Source: CAYZJK01 sp964479125 (GTDB taxonomy: Bacteria > Patescibacteriota > Saccharimonadia > Saccharimonadales > Saccharimonadaceae). From it: a stretch of DNA of 56,415 nucleotides. The stretch's first letter is position 1. Each line of letters starts with the position of its first letter. Below, in pieces: positions 50,956 through 56,415 of the stretch. Below the pieces are notes generated by a model, which saw only the letters and a list, made by a program, of their open reading frames with translations, had not been told where the DNA came from and ran no database searches. Where the stretch lies: NCBI GenBank assembly GCA_964479125.1, contig CAYZJK010000002.1, positions 1 to 56,415 on the forward strand, read 5' to 3'. A program made the translations under genes and the position numbers.

Positions 50956-51309
50956 ATGAAACAGTACGAATTATCAGTACTATTCCGTCCTGAGCTTGAA
51001 GAGAATATCGACGAGGCAATCTCGAGCGTTAAATCTATCATAGAGCAGGCTGGTGGTACAGTAACAAAAGAAGATAATAGTGGTAAAAAGCGGCTTGCTT
51101 ATCAAATCAACAAAGAAGACTTCGCAGTATATGTATACTTCGATCTAGAGCTTCCAGCTGATGCACCGCTAAAGATTAGCAATACACTAAATATCACTGA
51201 CAGTGTAATGCGATACCTGCTAGTAACAGCAGACGTAAAGGGCCGAGCAGCGCTTGCAGAAGAAGCATCACGTGCAGCTAGCCAAGAACAGTCAGAATCA
51301 AACGAGTAA
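50956..51309 (+). CDS. rpsF: 30S ribosomal protein S6
   Basis: 117 aa. Ferredoxin-like fold: MKQYELSVLFRPELEE, KKRLAYQINKEDFAVYVYFDLE and a final strand with LNITDSVMRYLLV. An acidic, glutamine-rich C-terminal tail of about 20 residues follows the core. S6 pairs with S18, encoded two genes downstream, on the central domain of 16S rRNA. First gene of the rpsF-ssb-rpsR operon. Confidence 0.95.
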   Translation: MKQYELSVLFRPELEENIDEAISSVKSIIEQAGGTVTKEDNSGKKRLAYQINKEDFAVYVYFDLELPADAPLKISNTLNITDSVMRYLLVTADVKGRAALAEEASRAASQEQSESNE

Positions 51310-51344
51310 TTAAATCATTTCATTTCAGATAGAGGGAGTTTAGA

Positions 51345-51776
51345 ATGGCGAGGTCAATTAATCAGGTTATACTTATGGGTCGGTTAACTCACGATCCAGA
51401 AATGCGAACAACTCCAAGTGGTAAGAATGTTTGTACATTCTCAATCGCTGTTGATCGCATGACTAGGGATGACCAAGCAGATTTTTTCAGCGTAACAGCG
51501 TGGGAAAAGACTGCTGAACTTGTTAATCAGTACCTCTCAAAGGGTAGTCGATGTCTAGTACAAGGCCGACTCCGCCAAGAATCATGGGAAGATAAGGAAA
51601 CTGGCAAGCGACGCTCTCGAGTAGAAGTTGTAGCTAACGATGTTACTTTCCTAGATAGCCCAGGCGGTGGCGGATCAGGTCGTTCAGACGACGCTGGTTC
51701 ATCAAAATCTGACAAGGATGTCTCTCCAGTAGATGTAGACGACTCTCCAATTGATCTATCTGAAATACCATTTTAA
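51345..51776 (+). CDS. ssb: Single-stranded DNA-binding protein
   Basis: 143 aa. OB-fold: SINQVILMGRLTHDPEMRTTPSGKNVCTFSIAVDR, DFFSVTAWEKTAELVNQYLSKG, KGSRCLVQGRLRQESWEDKETGKRRSRVEVV across the strands. A Gly/Ser/Asp-rich linker leads to an acidic C-terminal tip SPIDLSEIPF, the binding peptide for replication and repair proteins. It lies between rpsF and rpsR, as in most bacteria. Confidence 0.96.
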   Translation: MARSINQVILMGRLTHDPEMRTTPSGKNVCTFSIAVDRMTRDDQADFFSVTAWEKTAELVNQYLSKGSRCLVQGRLRQESWEDKETGKRRSRVEVVANDVTFLDSPGGGGSGRSDDAGSSKSDKDVSPVDVDDSPIDLSEIPF

Positions 51777-51786
51777 GGAGTAAAAT

Positions 51787-51987
51787 ATGTCACGACGATT
51801 TAAGAAAGAAATCCCTGCATACTTTGACTATCGGGATGTAAAGACACTACAGCGCTTTATTGACTCATACGGCAAGATCGAACCGGTTGGTAAGTCGGGC
51901 CTATCAGTTAAGCAGCAGCGACAGCTAGCTGTGGCTATCAAGCGAGCTAGGCACCTAGCACTGCTACCATTCGTAGCTAACAATTAG
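51787..51987 (+). CDS. rpsR: 30S ribosomal protein S18
   Basis: 66 aa. FDYRDVKTLQRFIDSYGKI and QQRQLAVAIKRARHLALLPFV are typical of S18. The N-terminal zinc-type cysteines found in some S18 paralogs are absent. It follows ssb by 10 bp with AAGGAG before the ATG, and its gene product acts together with S6. Confidence 0.96.
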   Translation: MSRRFKKEIPAYFDYRDVKTLQRFIDSYGKIEPVGKSGLSVKQQRQLAVAIKRARHLALLPFVANN

Positions 51988-52037
51988 GGCTAGATTAGAG
52001 CGCACCATCTAGTTGATGGTGCGCTCGATATCTAGCC
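51988..52037 (+). terminator. Long hairpin between rpsR and efp
   Basis: GAGCGCACCATC and GATGGTGCGCTC (12 bp, 5-nt loop) are enclosed by GGCTAGAT / ATCTAGCC (8 bp). No T run follows, so it could be a terminator or a processing/leader structure. Confidence 0.65.
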
Positions 52038-52062
52038 ATAATTTATCAATGAAGGAGATTTA

Positions 52063-52623
52063 ATGTATCAACCAACTGACCTTAAAAAAGGTGTTGTATG
52101 TCAAATTGATGGAAAGCCATTCCGTGTTATTGAATATTCTCAAAAAGTTATGGGACGAGGTGGATCTATCGTCAACGTTAAGCTTAAGAATTTAATTGAT
52201 GGAAGTGTAATTCCTAAAACCTTTAAAGGTCAGGAAAAAATTGAGCCAGCAGAAGTTACCAATAAGACTGCTCAGTACCTATATAACACAGGTGACACAT
52301 ACCACTTCATGGACCCTGATACCTTCGAGCAGTTTGAGCTACCAGATGAAACAGTTGAAGATGCTAAAGACTACCTAAAAGAGGGAGACGCAATCTCTTT
52401 ACAGTTCTTTGATGGTAAGGTAATTCAAGTGGTTCTTCCTAAGAACCTATTCCTAGAGGTAACCTACACTGAGGATGTGGTTAAAGGTGATACCACTAGC
52501 AGTGTATTAAAGGATGCTACCCTTGAAACAGGTAAGGTTGTTAAAGTGCCTGCCTTTATCAAGACCGGTGATGTTATCAGTGTTGATACTGAAACTGGCG
52601 AATACCGCGAACGTAAAAAATAA
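52063..52623 (+). CDS. efp: Elongation factor P with arginine at the tip
   Basis: 186 aa, three beta-barrel domains. It relieves ribosome stalling at polyproline. The tip of domain I is QKVMGRGGS, with Arg32 where E. coli has the modified Lys34 in a Pro-Gly-Lys loop; the loop is one residue shorter. Arg32 is rhamnosylated in Pseudomonas by EarP; no such modification gene is visible in this window. The proline-rich proteins encoded nearby (20701-21594, 37024-39135) would need EF-P. SD GAAGGAG. Confidence 0.95.
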   Translation: MYQPTDLKKGVVCQIDGKPFRVIEYSQKVMGRGGSIVNVKLKNLIDGSVIPKTFKGQEKIEPAEVTNKTAQYLYNTGDTYHFMDPDTFEQFELPDETVEDAKDYLKEGDAISLQFFDGKVIQVVLPKNLFLEVTYTEDVVKGDTTSSVLKDATLETGKVVKVPAFIKTGDVISVDTETGEYRERKK

Positions 52624-52643
52624 CTTGTATAGTTAAGGGGGTA

Positions 52644-54377
52644 ATGGTGGGGCGTAGAGTAGTGCGCAATTCAAAATGGCGTAGTCTAGTAGCTAGCGCA
52701 AGGAAGCGATGGACTGTTTCTATTTCTTTGGGTGTCCTACTTCTAATCTTATTAATCCAACTATTATACCCAAGTAGTGTAACGGTTCCGTTTGCTAAGA
52801 TAGCCGGTAAATATCATGGCTTTTCATCAAACGTCGAGATTGAGAAAAACCTACAGTCTCAGTTTATCGACACTAAGTTAGGAATATCTGTTAAAGGAGA
52901 CCTCAAGCAATACGAACTATCTAAGGTCGGGGCAGAGCTGCAGCTAGACGATATGACTAGTCAGCTAGTTAACTATCCGTTATCACTTAGAGTGATACCA
53001 CTTTCTATCGTATTTTATTCTCCTGAAGTAGAGGAGTTAAGTGTACAGTTTGATCGCGACAGGTTAAAAGAGTTTGCTGGTGAATTCTCTGAGAAGTATA
53101 ACAAAGAGCCTAAGAACGCATCTATTAAGCTTGAGGGTGATCAAATCTTAGCTGAGGAGGCGAGTCACGGATACAGTATTAATCCAGACCAGCTAATAGA
53201 TAGAATCGAATCTCAGCAGTATGAGATTAATGAGAAGAGTACATTTGCAGCACCACTAGAGTTTGTAGAGCCTGAAGTGACAGATGCTGAGGTTGAGCAG
53301 GCTAGAGGGCAATTGGAAACTGCCCTTTCTAAGCAGATTATAGTCTCAAATGATACTACAGGTCAGCAGTTTACGCCAGAAAAACCAGTAGTTGCGTCTT
53401 GGCTAGCTGTACAAAGAGTAGAAGAGGATAACTCTGTACAAGTAACCCTTCAGCCTGAAGCTATATCTAAATATATTGAAGAGCTTAATCAGCAGGTCGG
53501 AGAAGCACCAGATCCTGTAAAAGTTACGTTTCGTGATGGACGTGAAGTAGAGAGAGTCGGAGGGTCTCAAGGTGTTGGTGTTGATCAGGGTAAGTTCATG
53601 GCAGATATCCAGAGCTCAATCTTTACACCGACTGCATATGCCTATGTGTCACTAACCTTAAAAGATTTAGCTCCGGCTGAGCAAATTAATTACACATACA
53701 CTAATACCGAGGCAGGATTAGCCGCAAAATTAGATGAGTTGACTTCTAGGTATAATGCAAAGATATCTATTAAACAGCTAGATGGTGGGAAGTGGTCTGC
53801 CAACTCTAAGGGTGCTGAGACTTGGCCAAGCGCCAGTACATATAAGTTATATGTTGCTGCCATGCTGTTCTCTAAGATTGAGACTGGGGAAACTAGCTGG
53901 AATGATCAGCTGATAGATAGGTCAGTAACAAGCTGTTTTGAAAGTATGATTGTGGTTTCTGCTAATGAGTGTGCTGAGGAGTGGCTAAGGAAGTTTGGTC
54001 GAAGTACCCTGGAGCGCTATATCTATGAGCGAGGGATTAGTGACGCGACTAGGTTTACTGATTCTGGTCCAGCTCGCACCAGTGCTAATGATCTAGTTAA
54101 GATTCTCGAAGGTTTCCATAACGGGTCACTTGCTAACGGAGATAATACTAATCGACTGATGGATGCAATGGGTCGTCAGATTTGGAGAAAGGGTATTCCT
54201 GCTGGCACTGCTGGATCGGTAAATGATAAGGTCGGATTTTTATGGGATTACACGCATGACGCCGGAATCGTCCGACACCCAAGAGGTACATACATCTTAG
54301 CCGTGATGACAAAAGGTCATAATTATGGTACTATTAGCCAGATTACAAAAGAAATAGAACAGGTGATGTATCCTTGA
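52644..54377 (+). CDS. Membrane-anchored class A beta-lactamase-fold serine hydrolase
   Basis: 577 aa. One transmembrane helix (residues 26-43) follows a basic N-terminus, then a long external region of two repeat-like modules (50-350), then a serine hydrolase domain with SxxK (SASTYKLY, active Ser-Thr-Tyr-Lys), SxN (VSANEC) and KxG (DKVGFL). This is the beta-lactamase/transpeptidase-like fold; it is more likely a peptidoglycan hydrolase/carboxypeptidase or protease than a resistance enzyme. The next gene overlaps its stop by TTGA. ATG at 52644 or GTG at 52647. Confidence 0.78.
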   Translation: MVGRRVVRNSKWRSLVASARKRWTVSISLGVLLLILLIQLLYPSSVTVPFAKIAGKYHGFSSNVEIEKNLQSQFIDTKLGISVKGDLKQYELSKVGAELQLDDMTSQLVNYPLSLRVIPLSIVFYSPEVEELSVQFDRDRLKEFAGEFSEKYNKEPKNASIKLEGDQILAEEASHGYSINPDQLIDRIESQQYEINEKSTFAAPLEFVEPEVTDAEVEQARGQLETALSKQIIVSNDTTGQQFTPEKPVVASWLAVQRVEEDNSVQVTLQPEAISKYIEELNQQVGEAPDPVKVTFRDGREVERVGGSQGVGVDQGKFMADIQSSIFTPTAYAYVSLTLKDLAPAEQINYTYTNTEAGLAAKLDELTSRYNAKISIKQLDGGKWSANSKGAETWPSASTYKLYVAAMLFSKIETGETSWNDQLIDRSVTSCFESMIVVSANECAEEWLRKFGRSTLERYIYERGISDATRFTDSGPARTSANDLVKILEGFHNGSLANGDNTNRLMDAMGRQIWRKGIPAGTAGSVNDKVGFLWDYTHDAGIVRHPRGTYILAVMTKGHNYGTISQITKEIEQVMYP

Positions 54378-55099
54378 AGTTAAGACTGGATAATGAGTTA
54401 GTGAAGCGTGGGTTAGTAAGCAGCAGATCTCAAGCAGAGAGCTATATTAAGCTCGGAAAAGTAACTGTGGACTCTAATGTTGTTACCAAGGCTGGCGCTC
54501 AAGTCCGCGAATCATCTGTTATTACTGTAGATGTTGAAGAGCAGTATGTTAGTAGGGCGGGGCACAAGTTAGCCAGTGTGGCGAACGAATTTCATATCGA
54601 CTTCACAGACTCGATAGTTTTAGATGTCGGCTCCAGTACTGGTGGATTTACAGACTACGCCTTAAAGCACAGTGCTTCGTATGTCTATGCTGTCGACGTT
54701 GGAACAGATCAGCTACATAGTAGCCTAAGAGGTGATAGTCGGATTGAGCTTCACGAAAAGACAGACATTCGCGACTTTAAACGTCCCGAAAAAGATATCG
54801 ACTTCGTTGTAATGGATGTATCATTCATTTCTCTAAGAGAGATATTGCCGCATATATCTAAAAACTTAATCAACCCTAAAACGGTAGTGCTTGCTATGGT
54901 TAAGCCGCAGTTTGAGGCTAGACGCGACCAGGTTAATAAGGGTGTAGTTAAGAATAAATCGGTCAGACGAAAGATATTGGATGACTTTGAGTTGTGGGTG
55001 AGTCAGTATTTTGTAGTTTTAGATAAGCGCGACAGCTCCGTAGCCGGAGCAAAAGGTAATGTTGAGCGCTTCTATAAACTAAGACAGCCTAAACGTTAA
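54374..55099 (+). CDS. TlyA-family rRNA 2'-O-methyltransferase
   Basis: 241 aa, starting at TTG 54374 and overlapping the preceding stop. An S4 RNA-binding domain (LRLDNELVKRGLVSSRSQAE, residues 1-60) precedes an FtsJ-type SAM-dependent methyltransferase (VLDVGSSTGGFTDYALK, VVMDVSFISLREILP, VKPQFEA with the catalytic Lys). The family methylates 16S/23S rRNA cytidines and has been called hemolysin A. The 3' end overlaps the converging ychF gene by 11 bp (55089-55099). Confidence 0.9.
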   Translation: MKLRLDNELVKRGLVSSRSQAESYIKLGKVTVDSNVVTKAGAQVRESSVITVDVEEQYVSRAGHKLASVANEFHIDFTDSIVLDVGSSTGGFTDYALKHSASYVYAVDVGTDQLHSSLRGDSRIELHEKTDIRDFKRPEKDIDFVVMDVSFISLREILPHISKNLINPKTVVLAMVKPQFEARRDQVNKGVVKNKSVRRKILDDFELWVSQYFVVLDKRDSSVAGAKGNVERFYKLRQPKR

Positions 55100-56162
55100 A
55101 CTTAAACTCTACTACGTCATCAGGTTGCATGACGTATGTTTTTCCTTCGGTTCTTACAAGACCCTCAGCCTTAGCGTTCTGTAATGAACCAGCATTAACT
55201 AAATCGCTAAATGATACAACCTGAGCGGCAATGAAGCCTCTTTCAAAGTCGCCATGGATTACACCAGCAGCCTCTGGGGCGGTCGCACCCTGCTTAATGG
55301 TCCAGGCCCTCACTTCTTGTGGGCCAGCTGTCAGATAGCTCTGTAGCCCAAGAGTGGAGTAGGCGGCTTTAATGAGGTTGCTTAGACCGGTGTCTGCTAC
55401 ACCGTAACCTTCTAGCAGTTCTTTGGCGTCAGTCTGACTGAGGCCTTTTATCTCCTCTTCTAATTTAGCTGAAACGAATACTACTTCTGAAGGATGAACT
55501 AGAGCTTTTAGTTCCTCTTGTCGAGCTTCGTCAGTAAGGTCCTCTTCTGAAACATTAAATGCAAAGATGACTGGCTTGGCGGTGAGTAGATTTAAGTGTG
55601 AAATATCTTCAGGGTCGATGTCGCTAATCTTATTGACTGGCGTTTCATTACGCAGTTCATTAAGAATAGACTCAAGTCGGTTTACTTTTTCTCTAGTCTT
55701 TGGATTAGCCTTGGCTTCCTTTTGTAATTTAGGAAGGTGATTCTCCAGTGTTTGAATGTCAGCTAGGATAAGCTCGGTCTCGATAGTTTCAATATCCCTA
55801 GTTGGATCAACCGAGTTTGAAACGTGAATTACGTCGTCGTTCTCAAAGGCTCTTACGACATGAACAACTGCCTCGCACTGCCTGATGTTAGCTAAGAATT
55901 TATTACCAAGGCCCTCACCAGCTGAAGCCCCAGCAACTAAACCAGCGATATCTACAAACTTAACAGTAGCGGGTAGGATCTTTTTGCTGCCGTGAATTTC
56001 CGCTAATTTGTCTAATCTGTCGTCAGGTACAGGAACGATACCAGTGTTTGGTTCAATGGTAGCAAACGGATAGTTAGCAGCTAGAATGTCATTGTTTGTT
56101 AGTGCGTTGAATAAGGTGGACTTACCGACATTAGGTAGACCTACAATTCCAATACTTAGCAT
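55089..56162 (-). CDS. ychF: GTP/ATP-binding protein YchF (OLA1 family)
   Basis: 357 aa. An Obg-family P-loop protein that prefers ATP and binds the ribosome. Walker A GLPNVGKSTLFNAL (residues 8-21), FVDIAGLVAGASAGEGLGNKFL, the NTPase specificity region NVSEEDL, and the C-terminal TGS domain (TAGPQEVRAWTIKQG, IHGDFERGFIAAQVV). It converges on tlyA and overlaps its end by 11 bp. The start overlaps the end of the recombinase-like remnant upstream. Confidence 0.95.
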   Translation of the reverse strand: MLSIGIVGLPNVGKSTLFNALTNNDILAANYPFATIEPNTGIVPVPDDRLDKLAEIHGSKKILPATVKFVDIAGLVAGASAGEGLGNKFLANIRQCEAVVHVVRAFENDDVIHVSNSVDPTRDIETIETELILADIQTLENHLPKLQKEAKANPKTREKVNRLESILNELRNETPVNKISDIDPEDISHLNLLTAKPVIFAFNVSEEDLTDEARQEELKALVHPSEVVFVSAKLEEEIKGLSQTDAKELLEGYGVADTGLSNLIKAAYSTLGLQSYLTAGPQEVRAWTIKQGATAPEAAGVIHGDFERGFIAAQVVSFSDLVNAGSLQNAKAEGLVRTEGKTYVMQPDDVVEFKFNV

Positions 56163-56415
56163 TCAACCCAACCTTTTCTTGGTTATTTTGTATTGTTGTG
56201 TCTCTTGTATCGCTATGCTCAACATCTAACCCGACCTTGTTTACAGTTAATGAAGTAGCATATGCTGGTATTTTTCCGCATATTCTTACAGTCTCCTTAG
56301 TTTCTATTACTATATCAACAATCTTCCTAACAGTAAAAAGCTTGTCCTCATAACCTAAATTACTGAGGTTTCTAGATTAATCTCACGTAATTGTGCTAAC
56401 TTGTCCGCTTCTGAC
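56131..56415 (-). pseudogene. Frameshifted 3' end of a possible serine recombinase, truncated by the window edge
   Basis: On the minus strand the edge sequence reads SEADKLAQLREINLETSVI and stops at TAG; a frame shifted by one base, open from just before, continues NLGYEDKLFTVRKIVDIVIETK then ETVRICGKIPAY and runs 32 bp into ychF. No start codon exists in the second frame. The joined sequence has the look of the C-terminal end of large serine recombinases (Leu-x-Tyr-Glu-Glu-Lys, then a Val-Asp-x-Ile-Val helix and a Gly-x-Ile-Pro strand). Broken gene, programmed frameshift or sequence error cannot be told apart here. Confidence 0.45.

Noticed and set aside
52644..54377. Antibiotic resistance beta-lactamase
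   Set aside because: The catalytic motifs are only fold-level (SxxK, SxN, KxG); the large external N-terminal part and membrane anchor suggest a cell-wall or protein-processing role.
1..56415. UGA recoded to glycine (genetic code 25)
   Set aside because: Several clear genes end at TGA (2108, 23397, 54377) and none needs UGA to be read through.

Overview
The window looks like a chromosomal segment of a Patescibacteria/CPR bacterium, most likely Candidatus Saccharibacteria (TM7). This is an inference from gene content and style: compact mostly plus-strand genes, many lineage-specific membrane or disordered proteins, an information-processing-heavy core, a class I ribonucleotide reductase, and primase and uracil-DNA glycosylase genes that have lost metal-binding cysteines. 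UGA is an ordinary stop codon here (for example at 2106-2108, 23395-23397 and 54375-54377), which argues against the Gracilibacteria/Absconditabacteria recoded groups. Housekeeping genes use CGA (Arg) and CTA (Leu) freely, so the tetramer CTAG is common.

Layout. 1-734: 3' end of a BspA-type leucine-rich-repeat surface protein with seven 66-bp repeats. 735-1193: no gene. 1194-6552: accessory block with an ABC-2 exporter pair, an autoinhibited Fic (AMPylation-type) protein with a possible operator and a 3' poly-G frameshift site, and a minus-strand pair of unknown proteins, the larger possibly ADP-ribosyltransferase-like. 6599-11124: ribonucleotide reductase locus. nrdA lacks its C-terminal redox cysteines, nrdB is of the Phe-bearing (class Ic-like) type, and a separate 58-aa protein ends in CDGCQ; both promoters carry the same NrdR-box-like pair. 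11137-24383: zwf, pyrG, argS, mscL, DEAH helicase, orn, mmcQ-like, dnaG, rpoD. 24452-30621: P-loop kinase-like, polA, a PD-(D/E)XK-like protein, HAD, mutM. 30700-35343: envelope glycan genes (flippase-like, pyruvyltransferase, GT-C-like, GT2). 35425-46180: holA, rpsT, a degenerate DHH-fold protein with a long disordered tail, truB, an epimerase, a DUF1704-type metallopeptidase, rpsO, pnp, UDG. 46305-56162: rnj, ftsK, rpsF-ssb-rpsR, efp, a serine hydrolase, tlyA, ychF. The right edge (56131-56415) holds what looks like the frameshifted 3' end of a serine recombinase.

How it works together. Nucleotide supply (nrdAB, pyrG, orn), replication and repair (dnaG, polA, holA, mutM, udg, ftsK), transcription (rpoD) and translation/RNA decay (argS, ribosomal proteins, efp, truB, tlyA, rnj, pnp) dominate. 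Many genes appear leaderless, with a TATACT-like -10 box ending 5-10 nt before the start codon; others (pnp, rpsF, rnj, nrdA) have structured leaders suggesting RNA-level control. The most notable signal is the apparent split of the ribonucleotide reductase large subunit, with its thiol-relay tail encoded as a separate co-regulated small protein.
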